Notes: generated by a model from the sequence alone, not told the origin. Shown: positions 8,324 to 17,095, counted from the first letter of the stretch. The stretch is DNA of 64,000 bases from Paenibacillus xylanilyticus (GCF_013359935.1 NZ_JABMCB010000177.1:62001-126000); one strand, 5' to 3'. Made by a program: numbers and translations.

Positions 8324-9190
8324 TTACAGCGCCTCAGCGTTTTTCTGTTCCATTACCTGTACCTTGGTCGCATCGATATCCCACTTTTCGGTCAGCAGTG
8401 TAATAATCTGAACGGCCCGTTCTGAGCGGGATGAACTCTGCTCTTCTTGGTGACTGCCTCCGGAAGCACCGTTAACAGGCTCGGATTCTGCTCCATTCGC
8501 TTCATCCTGATCGGGAGAACCTTCATTCGCTGCATCTGGGTTATCCCTTTCTTTTCTCACCTCAATCTGAACTTCAGGCACCTGTACCTGTCCTATCTCG
8601 ATTGGCTTCGGGGAGGTTGAGGGTGCATTAGGTCCAGTACCATTTTCAGACTCGAACACCGGACTGGAGTTTACCGCCTCATCTTGCTGTTCAGAATCAT
8701 TCTGCTTGATACTTCCAGGTGAGGACATTTCCACCATGACTCTTTCAATCACAGGCAGATCCACCGCGGAAGAAGCTTCTGTGCTGGTTTGAAGGTTTGA
8801 CATGACCAACTGGACTTCTACGGATTGAACACGCTCTCCCGTCGTTTCCTCGATCTGTCCTTTCATCACATTCGCCAGTTCTCGTGCCGTCCACTGCAGC
8901 GATTGTTCCTGCTCATTCGATTGCAACCTTCTGCCCTGAGCCAGAATTTGTTCCAGTGTGACATTCCCATCAGCTGGCGAATCCATGGCTGTCATGGCCC
9001 GCTTCAGTTCACCCACCGGATCACTACGCAGGAGCTTGGTGATGGGCGACAGGAGCGTGAGGAGGATAAGGAGGCTCAGCACAAGCTTGACGTAACGCTC
9101 CATGGAGCGATTGGGCAACAGCATATCCACAAATGTCGCCAGCAGAACGATCATGATTAATTCCCGGAGCCAGCTGCTCAGCCACCCCAT
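8324..9190 (-). CDS. spoIIIAF: Stage III sporulation protein AF (SpoIIIAF)
   Basis: 288 residues. Two N-terminal membrane helices (about 8-26 LRELIMIVLLATFVDMLLP and 33-50 VKLVLSLLILLTLLSP) precede an extracytoplasmic ring-building-like domain with RVQSVEVQLVMSN. A long, low-complexity Ser/Glu/Asn/Pro-rich stretch (about 150-255) follows, and a short conserved tail, IITLLTEKWDIDATKVQVM. B. subtilis SpoIIIAF is about 206 residues, so roughly 80 residues of acidic disordered sequence are added. It is part of the SpoIIIA channel complex. AAAGGAG precedes the ATG. Confidence 0.92.
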   Translation of the reverse strand: MGWLSSWLRELIMIVLLATFVDMLLPNRSMERYVKLVLSLLILLTLLSPITKLLRSDPVGELKRAMTAMDSPADGNVTLEQILAQGRRLQSNEQEQSLQWTARELANVMKGQIEETTGERVQSVEVQLVMSNLQTSTEASSAVDLPVIERVMVEMSSPGSIKQNDSEQQDEAVNSSPVFESENGTGPNAPSTSPKPIEIGQVQVPEVQIEVRKERDNPDAANEGSPDQDEANGAESEPVNGASGGSHQEEQSSSRSERAVQIITLLTEKWDIDATKVQVMEQKNAEAL

Positions 9191-9219
9191 CCTTCCAGCT
9201 CCTTTCCTGTTTCACGCGC

Positions 9220-10410
9220 TCACCTCATCATGATTGTCAGATTCCCTGCCGTAAGCAGGATCGTTATGGCAAGAAAAAACATCAAGCCTACAGCCGCCAA
9301 AGCTGCAAATACATAGATCATTGATTTTCCGATAGCCTGCAAGCACCCAACAATCGGCGTATCTCCGAGCGGCTGCATAATCGCTCCGGTAATGTTGTAA
9401 ATGAGGGCAAGTGTCAATATTTTTAGTGCCGGAAACGCGCATAAAAACAAGATGATGATGACACCTGTTAGTCCAATGGCATTTTTAACCAGCATTGAAG
9501 CGGTAATGACCGTGTCTGTTGCATCCGCGAATGTTCTTCCCACAATCGGGACAAAATTGCCTGCAATATACTTGGCTGCTTTGAGACTCACACCATCGGC
9601 AACGGAGCTTGATGCACCCTGCACGGAAATAACGCCCAGAAACATGGTCAGCAGAATGCCGAGCAAGGCAATGCTAATGTTGCGCAGCAGATCAGCGAGC
9701 TGGGTCAGCTTGTACTTGTCTGATATCGAACTGACAAGGTGCAGTACAGCCGAGAAGAACAATAGCGGAAACACCACGATGTGAATCAAAGTGCTGACCA
9801 GATGGATCATGAAAATGATCAACGGATGCGTTACAGAGACGGTGATGACATTGCCCATGGAGGCCAGCAGCGTGAAAAGCAAAGGCACCATAGCCATCAT
9901 GAAGTTAACCATGCCTTCGATGGCTTCCTTGGCATAACCAATAGCCACGCTAAAGCTATTAATTGCAATGACGATGATGACCATGTAACAAATGGAGTAG
10001 GCGATTTTACTAATATTGTTTTTCTCAAATGCCGTCTGCAAAGTCTCTAAAATCATGCTCAGCACACTCAGCATCACAATGGTGACCAAGAGTTTGCCGT
10101 TATATAAAATCTCATGCAGCATGAAGGTCCCAATGGCAACAAACACCGATTTCAGGCTAAATCCCTCATTACCAGGAATAAGCATATCCATGAAAGAAGG
10201 TGTTTTCCCGTCTGGAAAAAAACCTCCGTATTGCTGCATGAGCTGGTCCCAATATTTCTCCACCTGATCCTTGGGAAGCTGGTCAGCCTGCTGCTGCATC
10301 CATTCATCTGAAGGCGAGCTTGCTGCAACCTGTCCCATAATGGCAAACAGAAAACACAGCACCAGCACGATTGTAAGGGGCCATCGCGGCTTGTCTTGCA
10401 TGATGTTCAT
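9220..10410 (-). CDS. spoIIIAE: Stage III sporulation protein AE (SpoIIIAE)
   Basis: 396 residues. A signal-peptide-like N-terminus (about 10-30, PLTIVLVLCFLFAIMGQVAA) precedes a short extracytoplasmic stretch and seven or eight hydrophobic helices. These include GTFMLHEILYNGKLLVTIVML and the conserved SVADGVSLKAAKYIAGNFVPIVGRTFADA (about 271-299). It is the large polytopic member of the SpoIIIA complex that links mother cell and forespore during engulfment. The ATG at 10410 is preceded by AAGGAGG. spoIIIAD lies 21 nt upstream. Confidence 0.95.
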   Translation of the reverse strand: MNIMQDKPRWPLTIVLVLCFLFAIMGQVAASSPSDEWMQQQADQLPKDQVEKYWDQLMQQYGGFFPDGKTPSFMDMLIPGNEGFSLKSVFVAIGTFMLHEILYNGKLLVTIVMLSVLSMILETLQTAFEKNNISKIAYSICYMVIIVIAINSFSVAIGYAKEAIEGMVNFMMAMVPLLFTLLASMGNVITVSVTHPLIIFMIHLVSTLIHIVVFPLLFFSAVLHLVSSISDKYKLTQLADLLRNISIALLGILLTMFLGVISVQGASSSVADGVSLKAAKYIAGNFVPIVGRTFADATDTVITASMLVKNAIGLTGVIIILFLCAFPALKILTLALIYNITGAIMQPLGDTPIVGCLQAIGKSMIYVFAALAAVGLMFFLAITILLTAGNLTIMMR

Positions 10411-10431
10411 TTGCTTCCGCTCGCCTCCTTC

Positions 10432-10821
10432 TTAGACTGGCATCAGCTTCATGACGGTTTCAATAATAATGCTGATGATTGGAATAGCGAGTACGAGGAT
10501 CAGCACCTTGCCGGCGAGCTCGATTTTGGAAGCAATGCTCTCCTGGCCGGCATCCCTGACAATCTGTGCACCAAATTCGGCAATATAGGCTATGCCAATG
10601 ATCTTCAGCACGGTTTTCAGATAGATATTTTCCATGCCTGAATTTTCGGCCAGCCGCTTCAGTACCTCAATCACTGCGCCAATCTTGCCAATGAGCAGCA
10701 TGAAAATCACAATGCCTGTCGCAGCGGCAATCAGAAAGGCAAACATCGGCTTCTGTTCTTTAACGATGAGAATAAGAACTGTTGCAATCAGGGCCAGACC
10801 CACGACTTGAATAATTTCCAC
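10432..10821 (-). CDS. spoIIIAD: Stage III sporulation protein AD (SpoIIIAD)
   Basis: 129 residues with four or so hydrophobic helices; it begins MEIIQVVGLALIATVLILIVKEQKP. The central LKIIGIAYIAEFGAQIVRDAGQ is typical of the family. It is a small integral membrane component of the SpoIIIA channel. The start is GTG 10821, with a modest GGTGGTGA site. The conserved first residues match this start. Confidence 0.94.
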   Translation of the reverse strand: MEIIQVVGLALIATVLILIVKEQKPMFAFLIAAATGIVIFMLLIGKIGAVIEVLKRLAENSGMENIYLKTVLKIIGIAYIAEFGAQIVRDAGQESIASKIELAGKVLILVLAIPIISIIIETVMKLMPV

Positions 10822-10853
10822 AGGTCACCACCATCCCGGCTTCATGACCGTTT

Positions 10854-11057
10854 TCATTGGAACAGAAATATCGATTTGATCTCTTGCAGCAGGCTGTCCA
10901 GCATGCGAACAACCATGAACAATACAACGACAAATCCGATTACGGTCACCCAGTGCGCCATATCTTCCTTTCCCATTTGTTTCAGCACCGTATGAATCAT
11001 CGCAATGATGATTCCGATGCCCGCAATTTGGAAAATTGCGTTCACTTCTAAGTTCAT
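10854..11057 (-). CDS. spoIIIAC: Stage III sporulation protein AC (SpoIIIAC)
   Basis: 67 residues forming two membrane helices (about 8-25 IFQIAGIGIIIAMIHTVL and 36-57 WVTVIGFVVVLFMVVRML), with VLKQMGKEDMAHWVT between them. Length and pattern equal those of SpoIIIAC. It probably forms a small membrane core with SpoIIIAD. The ATG is at 11057, 29 nt after spoIIIAB. Confidence 0.94.
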   Translation of the reverse strand: MNLEVNAIFQIAGIGIIIAMIHTVLKQMGKEDMAHWVTVIGFVVVLFMVVRMLDSLLQEIKSIFLFQ

Positions 11058-11086
11058 GACCTTGGCACCTCGCTATCCCGGCAATT

Positions 11087-11605
11087 TCAAAAGATCAGAA
11101 TGACGATTAACGCTCCGACAAGCATCCCGAGACTGCGGCTCATCCGTTCGTATTTCATTTGATCGGCCTGAGCACGGGATTCCTCATGCATAAGTTGTTG
11201 AATGGCTAGCGAAATGTGTTTGGTCTGATCCTGACGGTCGCTGGTGCCAAGACTGTAGCTTAGTTGCAGCATAACTTCCCTCTCATCCGCTTTCATGGCT
11301 GATTTTCCCCATGCTTGTTCAATTCCGGACTGTAGACTCTCGCGCGCAGTATGACCCAGAGGGGGCTCCATCTGTCGGGCTGCATGGAGAAACAGCGTTT
11401 TGACGGGTTCTCTGGTTTGTGCGCCCATTTTCCCCATCGCATCGGGAAGCGGGGTTAGTCCGTAATTGATTTCAGTCATCAATCGCTGCAGGGCTGCAAT
11501 CAATTCTCGCAGTTGCTTAGGCCTGAGCGCATACTGCTTCGCACGGTAGAAGCCGGCGAGTGTACTGGCCAGCAGGATAATTACGGCACCGAGCATGTTA
11601 ACCAA
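11087..11605 (-). CDS. spoIIIAB: Stage III sporulation protein AB (SpoIIIAB)
   Basis: 172 residues from TTG 11605. This start has AGGAGG seven bases upstream and gives a residue count before the conserved LGA equal to that of B. subtilis SpoIIIAB. The ATG at 11596 is 16 nt from the same site and less likely. An N-terminal membrane helix (about 4-20) is followed by a type II secretion GspF-like cytoplasmic helical region (LRELIAALQRLMTEINYGLTPLPDAM) and a C-terminal hydrophobic tail (LGMLVGALIVILIF). The start overlaps the spoIIIAA stop by 8 nt, implying coupled translation. Confidence 0.93.
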   Translation of the reverse strand: MVNMLGAVIILLASTLAGFYRAKQYALRPKQLRELIAALQRLMTEINYGLTPLPDAMGKMGAQTREPVKTLFLHAARQMEPPLGHTARESLQSGIEQAWGKSAMKADEREVMLQLSYSLGTSDRQDQTKHISLAIQQLMHEESRAQADQMKYERMSRSLGMLVGALIVILIF

Positions 11606-12602
11606 ATGCCTCACCTCCTGCCCCCGAGTGCTGAAGACCTCGCATTTTAGCATCTGCCAGTCTGAAACTCATCCCTTGGCTCGTCCGTTGCAGCTGAACA
11701 TAACGCTGGAACATCTGCGCTTCGATCAGGGTACGCAAAGCCGGTCTGGAAGACAGCTCGGCGAGGTCTCGGCCGTGCGCGGTTGCAATAACCGAAACAC
11801 CGGAATGAAGAGCTTCCATTACGGCTTCAGCATCTTCCGGACGACCGATCTCGTCCACAATCAGCACATCCGGAGACATGGAACGAAGCATCATCATCAT
11901 GCCTTCGGCCTTTGGACATCCATCCATGACGTCCGTCCGAGGACCTATGTCGAAGCCGGGTACACCTTTATAACTTCCGGCGATCTCGGATCGCTCATCC
12001 ACAATGCCAACCTTGAGACGGGGTCTCAGCCCCTGAACCAGCTCGCTCACACCTGTAAGTTTGGTTCCACTGCTAATCTGCCTGGCCAGATCACGAAGCA
12101 GCGTCGTTTTCCCTTGCTGGGGAGGAGAAAGTATCAAAGTATGGAATACCTGTCCGCTCTTCATATCCAGAAGATGAGGCAGGATTCGATCAGCTACCCC
12201 ATGTACCTCCCGAGCAACCCTGACGTTGAAACCATTAATATCGCGCAAATACTCCACTCGGCCGCCGCTAAGTACGGTTCTGCCAGCTAATCCAATTCGG
12301 TGCCCTCCCGGAATCGTGATGAATCCTTTGCGCAGCTCCTCTTCCAATGTATAGAGCGAATGGTTGCTGATCAGATCCAGAAGCCTGTGTGTCACCTCTT
12401 TTAGAGGAATGTAGGCTTCTTCAGGCTTAGCTGTCGGGCTGCCCTGTGCGGTAAGGAAGTGATAGGAGTTCCCTGCATTGATCTCGAGCGGCCTTCCTTC
12501 ACGGATGCGCACTTCCTCCACTTGCTCCAATAAAGCGGGCGGTATCCTTCCCAAAATGGTTCGAATCGGTTCCGGAAAGAGATCCTTCCAGTTCACCTTC
12601 AT
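11598..12602 (-). CDS. spoIIIAA: Stage III sporulation protein AA, AAA+ ATPase (SpoIIIAA)
   Basis: 334 residues. It has a secretion-ATPase-like domain with Walker A SPPQQGKTTLLRDLA (about 159-173), GIVDERSEIAG after it, and Walker B VLIVDEIGRPEDAEAV. It resembles type II/IV secretion ATPases and is thought to energise the SpoIIIA-SpoIIQ channel from the mother-cell side. It is the first gene of the eight-gene operon, whose sigma-E promoter lies 64-92 nt upstream. All eight spoIIIA genes are present, intact and in canonical order. Confidence 0.96.
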   Translation of the reverse strand: MKVNWKDLFPEPIRTILGRIPPALLEQVEEVRIREGRPLEINAGNSYHFLTAQGSPTAKPEEAYIPLKEVTHRLLDLISNHSLYTLEEELRKGFITIPGGHRIGLAGRTVLSGGRVEYLRDINGFNVRVAREVHGVADRILPHLLDMKSGQVFHTLILSPPQQGKTTLLRDLARQISSGTKLTGVSELVQGLRPRLKVGIVDERSEIAGSYKGVPGFDIGPRTDVMDGCPKAEGMMMMLRSMSPDVLIVDEIGRPEDAEAVMEALHSGVSVIATAHGRDLAELSSRPALRTLIEAQMFQRYVQLQRTSQGMSFRLADAKMRGLQHSGAGGEAFG

Positions 12603-12665
12603 GAATAGGCCCCTCCAACCCTTGAAATCATATTTACCGCGTTTCTGGTGCTTGTTCCTATCTCA

Positions 12666-12694
12666 AGTTTATGCCTGTACATTCAATTTATGAC
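12666..12694 (-). promoter_or_regulatory. Sigma-E promoter of the spoIIIA operon
   Basis: On the minus strand GTCATAAA (12687-12694) and CATAAACT (12666-12673) are separated by 13 nt. This is close to the mother-cell sigma-E consensus (GKCATATT, 13-15 nt, CATACAMT), and spoIIIA operons are known sigma-E targets. It lies 64 nt upstream of the spoIIIAA start. Confidence 0.75.
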
Positions 12695-12867
12695 GCTGAA
12701 ATCTAGCATTTCTTCAGAACTGGGGTGAGAGTCAAAAATCATAGATCGATGCCTCTTCTAGGCACCCGTCTATATCATTGTGCATATAGTGCTTGCAGAC
12801 AGGTGAAATCCATTCCGGAAGGAAGACAGAACCACCTATCCCCAAATGAAGAGAGGAGTTGTGGGGA

Positions 12868-13617
12868 GTGCAAGTCGATGTGGTAGGAAATGTGAATGAA
12901 GTCCGAAGAATCGATATCGCAGGTCGGAGTGCCGTAGTAATCGACGTACTGCGTACAACAAGTACTATCGTTACCGCTCTGGCAAATGATGCCGCGGCTG
13001 TCATCGCAGTGGAGACCGTTCCTCAAGCCAAACAGATGACAGTAAAGGATTCGATTCGTGGCGGGGAGCGTTTCAACAAAAAAATCGCTGGGTTCGAGGC
13101 GGGCAATTCCCCCTATGAATATATGACGCAGGACATTGCAGGCAAAACCGTTATACTGACCACAACCGATGGGACGCGCGCTTTGATCAAAGCTGCCAGG
13201 GCTAAACATGTGCTGGCGGGCTCGTTTCTGAACGTGCAGGCTGTCGCCGCTGCTCTCTGTCTGCTCCGAAGAGACGTTCTATTGTTATGCGCAGGGGATC
13301 AGGATGAATTCGCACTTGAGGATGGCTTGTGTGCAGGATGTATTATTGAAGAGCTGTATCGGCAGTCCCTTTTCCCGATCAGGCTAAACGACCTGGGTAG
13401 GGTGCTTCATCAGGCTGCTGCTCAATGTGAAGACACGCTGCCGGATCTTGTCCGGGTATCCACAGGCGCAAGGCGACTTGAAAAACTGGGCAGGATGCAT
13501 GATGTCACCTACTGCTCGCAATTAAACTTGCTGGACTGCGTACCGGAGATGAGAGAAGATTATCGTATGGAATTGTTTCGGGGCATGGAAGGGGAGAGGA
13601 TCTCCAAATTGCTGTAA
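12868..13617 (+). CDS. comB: 2-phosphosulfolactate phosphatase family protein
   Basis: 249 residues from GTG 12868 (GAGAGGAG nine bases upstream; the earlier TTG 12859 abuts that site). The family pattern is clear: SAVVIDVLRTTSTIVTAL near the N-terminus, GGERFNKKIAGFEAGNSP, ILTTTDGTRAL and LCAGDQDEFALEDGLCAG. ComB-type enzymes remove phosphate from 2-phospho-3-sulfolactate. In Bacillus a relative belongs to the sporulation sulfolactate pathway, which fits its place next to spoIIIA; that link is inference. It is divergent from spoIIIAA and convergent with the aspartate kinase gene. Confidence 0.88.
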   Translation: MQVDVVGNVNEVRRIDIAGRSAVVIDVLRTTSTIVTALANDAAAVIAVETVPQAKQMTVKDSIRGGERFNKKIAGFEAGNSPYEYMTQDIAGKTVILTTTDGTRALIKAARAKHVLAGSFLNVQAVAAALCLLRRDVLLLCAGDQDEFALEDGLCAGCIIEELYRQSLFPIRLNDLGRVLHQAAAQCEDTLPDLVRVSTGARRLEKLGRMHDVTYCSQLNLLDCVPEMREDYRMELFRGMEGERISKLL

Positions 13618-13628
13618 TCCGTAGAAAA

Positions 13629-13666
13629 AAGGTGTTCTGCCGCCTGATGGCGATGCAGAACACCTT
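13629..13666. terminator. Bidirectional terminator between comB and the aspartate kinase gene
   Basis: A perfect 12-bp stem, AAGGTGTTCTGC (13629-13640) with GCAGAACACCTT (13655-13666), has a 14-nt loop. On the minus strand TTTTTTCT follows, a good tail for the aspartate kinase gene. The plus-strand tail for comB is weaker. Confidence 0.85.
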
Positions 13667-13691
13667 AAAGTTCATTTCCTATTGAGACAGA

Positions 13692-14945
13692 TTATCTGCG
13701 AACTTGCGGACCACCAACAACGGCCTGTTCTGCCGTGTCAAGATCGTACGCTGTATGCAGTGCCTTAATTACCTCATGAAGTTTATCACCATCAATGACA
13801 CAGGATACCTTAATCTCGGACGTGCTGACCATTTTGATGCTTACGCCTTCAGAGGAAATCACCAGGAACATTTTGGCTGCAACGCCCGGATGGCTGACCA
13901 TGCCTGCGCCAACGATAGATACTTTGACCAGATTTTCTTCAGACGTGACTTCACGGTATGGCAAACGGCTGTGGAGGCCTTCAAGGACACGCAGCGCGTT
14001 CTCGCGATCAGACAGTGCAACCGAGAATGAAAAATCTGCTTTACCGTCCATTACACCACTTTGCACGATAATGTCGACATCGATCTGTTCAGATGCCAGC
14101 GCACCAAATACCTCGGCAAGAACTCCCGGTACATCCGGAACTCCCAAAATACTGATACGAGCCACGTTTTTGTCATAGGCAATTCCGCTCACCACGACGC
14201 CTTGTTCCATTGCTGCTTCCTCCTTCACAACCGTTCCTTCATTATGGTTAAAGCTGGATCTTACAATTAAAGGTACACCGGAATGCTTCGCGTACTCAAC
14301 CGCACGCGGATGCAGTACCGCTGCTCCGAGATTTGCAAGCTCCAACATTTCGTCATACGAAATTTCCTTGAGTTTGCGCGCCACTTTTACAATCCTCGGG
14401 TCTGTAGAATAGATTCCATCTACATCCGTATAGATCTCACACGCATCCGCCTTGATGGCTGCTGCCAGTGCTACAGCCGTTGTGTCGGATCCACCGCGAC
14501 CAAGGGTTGTAATCTCTCCATCTTCAGTCATGCCCTGGAAGCCTGCAACAATAACAATATTGCCTTCAGCAAGCGCTTCATTCACACGTTCCGGATGAAT
14601 ATCGTTAATACGAGCTTTTCCGTGTACAGGTTCGGTACGGAATCCCGCTTGCCATCCGGTGAACGAAATCGCTTTACGTCCCAGTGCCTGAATGGCCATG
14701 GACAATAACGAAATTGAGATCTGTTCACCTGTGGTTAACAGCATATCCATTTCGCGTGCAGGCAGTTCACTATTCAACAGCTTCGCCTGGTCAATCAGAT
14801 CATCTGTGGTGTCTCCCATCGCCGAAACCACAACTACACACTGATGTCCTTCATCAGCTTTTTCTACAACACGTCCGGCTACACGCTTCATGCGTTCCGT
14901 ATCTCCGACCGAGCTGCCCCCAAACTTCATGACGTACAATGACAA
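13692..14945 (-). CDS. lysC: Aspartate kinase
   Basis: 417 residues. It phosphorylates aspartate at the entry to lysine, threonine, methionine and diaminopimelate synthesis. KFGGSSVG is at residues 7-14. LGRGGSDTTAVALAAA and EIYTDVDGIYSTDPR complete the kinase domain, and two C-terminal ACT domains (about 265-330 and 345-410, with ILGVPDVPGVLAEVF and IVGAGMVSHPGVAAKMF) bind the amino-acid effector. The size and sequence resemble B. subtilis LysC. The start is TTG 14945 with GGGAG upstream. No lysine riboswitch was seen in the 190-nt upstream gap. The isozyme type (LysC or DapG) is inferred only. Confidence 0.88.
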   Translation of the reverse strand: MSLYVMKFGGSSVGDTERMKRVAGRVVEKADEGHQCVVVVSAMGDTTDDLIDQAKLLNSELPAREMDMLLTTGEQISISLLSMAIQALGRKAISFTGWQAGFRTEPVHGKARINDIHPERVNEALAEGNIVIVAGFQGMTEDGEITTLGRGGSDTTAVALAAAIKADACEIYTDVDGIYSTDPRIVKVARKLKEISYDEMLELANLGAAVLHPRAVEYAKHSGVPLIVRSSFNHNEGTVVKEEAAMEQGVVVSGIAYDKNVARISILGVPDVPGVLAEVFGALASEQIDVDIIVQSGVMDGKADFSFSVALSDRENALRVLEGLHSRLPYREVTSEENLVKVSIVGAGMVSHPGVAAKMFLVISSEGVSIKMVSTSEIKVSCVIDGDKLHEVIKALHTAYDLDTAEQAVVGGPQVRR

Positions 14946-15063
14946 CGCAAATCCACTCCCTACCTTGTGCAGTATGCATAATTATGTCCATCGCCATTAT
15001 TCTCTCCGAAAAATGACTTTAACCCAGTATATTACGAAAGCGTGCGATAGGCTAATCTTTTTT

Positions 15064-15100
15064 CGAAAAAACCCTCTGCCAAATGGTTGGCAAAGGGTTG
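15064..15100 (-). terminator. Intrinsic terminator of efp
   Basis: On the minus strand AACCCTTTGCCAA pairs with TTGGCAGAGGGTT (15070-15099, one mismatch), followed by TTTTTTCG. It lies 36 nt after the efp stop. Confidence 0.85.
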
Positions 15101-15135
15101 AAATCATTGTGTATTTAACTTACACCCTGTGAAAG

Positions 15136-15693
15136 TTACGCGCGGGAAGAGTATTTACCTTCACGTGTATCGATCAACAGCACGTCGCCTTCGTTGATGA
15201 ACAATGGCACTTGTACGTTCAGGCCAGTTTCCACTTTAGCGTTTTTGGTAGCACCTTGAGCTGTATTACCTTTAACACTTGGCTCAGTCTCGATAACTTT
15301 CAACTCTACGCTTGTTGGCAGGTCGATACCGAGGATTTCACCTTGGTAGCTAACGATTTTTACGTTCATGTTTTCTTTCAGGAAGTTCAATTCCCATTCC
15401 AGTTGGTCACTTGTCAGCGTGAACTGGTCATACGTTTCGTTGTCCATGAACGTGTGCTCTGTACCACTTGCATACAGGTAAGATACACCACGGTTTTCGA
15501 TGATGGCACGTCCGATCGTTTCACCTGCACGGAATGTGCGCTCAACGGTGTTACCGTTACGCAGGTTTTTCAATTTGGAACGTACGAAGGCAGCGCCTTT
15601 ACCTGGTTTAACGTGTTGGAAGTCAAGTACGGTGAAGATGTCTCCATCCACTTGTACGGTCAAGCCTGTTTTAAAATCGTTTACTGAAATCAC
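15136..15693 (-). CDS. efp: Translation elongation factor P
   Basis: 185 residues with three beta-barrel domains. It begins [18 protein letters not shown] and has [12 protein letters not shown], where Lys32 sits at the tip that reaches the peptidyl-transferase centre. EF-P relieves ribosome stalling at polyproline stretches. The C-terminal [25 protein letters not shown] is the standard EF-P ending. The neighbourhood (aminopeptidase P, aroQ, yqhR, yqhQ) copies the Bacillus order. A repeat element lies in the 289-nt upstream gap. Confidence 0.97.
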   Translation of the reverse strand: MISVNDFKTGLTVQVDGDIFTVLDFQHVKPGKGAAFVRSKLKNLRNGNTVERTFRAGETIGRAIIENRGVSYLYASGTEHTFMDNETYDQFTLTSDQLEWELNFLKENMNVKIVSYQGEILGIDLPTSVELKVIETEPSVKGNTAQGATKNAKVETGLNVQVPLFINEGDVLLIDTREGKYSSRA

Positions 15694-15775
15694 GAAAAAT
15701 CCCTCCTGATATGGTTGAAAAGTAGGCGATATAAGACGATGGGTTAATGAAATTCGTAAAATGAAAGAGAAGAGA

Positions 15776-15925
15776 TTCCACCTAGTTCACTCCGATTGCA
15801 GAACCATCTTTCGATCGCTGTTATCCCCGGATTTTTTGATTCCTTTTTTCAAGGGGAAAATCCGGGGATAAAGGCGAACGCTGCGCTTCTACAGATTGTT
15901 TCTGCACTCTCCGTTATGGTGTAAT
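15776..15925. repeat. Hairpin-forming intergenic repeat, copy 1
   Basis: A 150-bp element between the aminopeptidase gene and efp. Its core is a perfect 15-bp stem, TTATCCCCGGATTTT (15821-15835) with AAAATCCGGGGATAA (15857-15871). The flanks CGATCGCTG, GCGAACGCT and CTCTCCGTTA are shared with copies at 46200 and 63024. The outer ends (TTCCACC and GTGTAAT) are decayed forms of the TTTACAC/GTGTAAA ends seen in the other copies. No coding capacity was seen. Confidence 0.85.
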
Positions 15926-15982
15926 TAACTTTTCAATTTAATCCACATTAAAAATCGTCCTATATCGCTAGTGGCTAGAATG

Positions 15983-17056
15983 TTAGCCGATAACGGTAAA
16001 CTTCTTGTCCGACTTCGTTAAGATATGAATGCCTGTTTCCGTGATTACTACGTCATCCTCGATCCGTACGCCGCCAAGTCCGTCAATGTAAATCCCCGGT
16101 TCAACGGTAACAACCATGCCCGGTTTCAATACATCGTCACTGAGCTTGGACAAGCGTGGAGCTTCATGGACTTCCATACCCAGGCCGTGGCCCGTGCTGT
16201 GTCCGAATTGATCTCCATATCCGTATCCTGCAATGATATCACGTGCCAGTGCATCTGCTTCCCGTCCGGTCATGCCCGGTTTCAGGTTCTCAAGCGTATG
16301 TAACTGGGCTTCCAGTACAATGTCATAAATTTTACGCAGCTCTGGTACAGGTGTACCCGTTGCGATGGTGCGTGTCAGATCTGAACAGTATCCGTCAAGC
16401 AAAGCACCGAAGTCAAATGTAATTAACTCATTTTGTCCAATCACCTTGCTGCTCGCTACGCCATGCGGCATCGCGGAACGTTCACCTGAAGCTACGATGG
16501 TGTCAAAGGAAGATGATGTCGCCCCATGCTTGCGCATGAAAAACTCCATTTCCAGATCCACTTCACGCTCAGTCATGCCTGGTTTGGCAAACTGTAAAAC
16601 GTGGCTAAACGTTGCATCCGCCAGATCAGCGGCTCTTTGCATTACAGCGATTTCATCCTCGTCCTTGAAGATACGAAGTTGTTCCACAATTCCGGAAACG
16701 GCTTTCAGTTCAATGGACTGAAGCGCTTCAGCATAAGACGCGTGCGTGCCAAACGTAACCGTATCCTGTTCGAAGCCAACCTCTTTGATGTTCGCTGATG
16801 CAAGCAGTTCTCGCACCGATTCCATCGGTTTCGGTCCATGCTCTACTACAGTAAATCCTTTAGCTTGCTGCGGTGCCTGTGTCATATAACGGAAATCGGT
16901 CAGCAAGTATGCTTCCTGTTCCGTAATCAACACATATCCCGCTGAGCCTGTAAATCCCGTCATATAACGGCGGTTAATGGGGTTCGTAATTAGCATTGCT
17001 GTGAGTTCGCGCTCACGCATGGCCTCACGCAACTTATTTACTCGTTTGTTTTCCAT
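15983..17056 (-). CDS. Aminopeptidase P family (M24) metallopeptidase
   Basis: 357 residues. An N-terminal creatinase-like domain (about 1-130: [24 protein letters not shown]) and a C-terminal pita-bread M24 domain are present. Metal-ligand motifs are all visible: [43 protein letters not shown] and GVRIEDD. It should cleave Xaa-Pro peptides with two divalent metal ions in the cytoplasm. It corresponds by position to B. subtilis YqhT. Gene spacing to aroQ (39 nt) suggests co-transcription. Confidence 0.93.
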   Translation of the reverse strand: MENKRVNKLREAMRERELTAMLITNPINRRYMTGFTGSAGYVLITEQEAYLLTDFRYMTQAPQQAKGFTVVEHGPKPMESVRELLASANIKEVGFEQDTVTFGTHASYAEALQSIELKAVSGIVEQLRIFKDEDEIAVMQRAADLADATFSHVLQFAKPGMTEREVDLEMEFFMRKHGATSSSFDTIVASGERSAMPHGVASSKVIGQNELITFDFGALLDGYCSDLTRTIATGTPVPELRKIYDIVLEAQLHTLENLKPGMTGREADALARDIIAGYGYGDQFGHSTGHGLGMEVHEAPRLSKLSDDVLKPGMVVTVEPGIYIDGLGGVRIEDDVVITETGIHILTKSDKKFTVIG

Positions 17057-17095
17057 CGGTAACCCTTCTTTCTCTCACATTCCCGGGTCCCCGGC

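Noticed and set aside
14946..15135. Lysine riboswitch upstream of the aspartate kinase gene
   Set aside because: The gap is 190 nt and includes the efp terminator; no L-box consensus could be placed.
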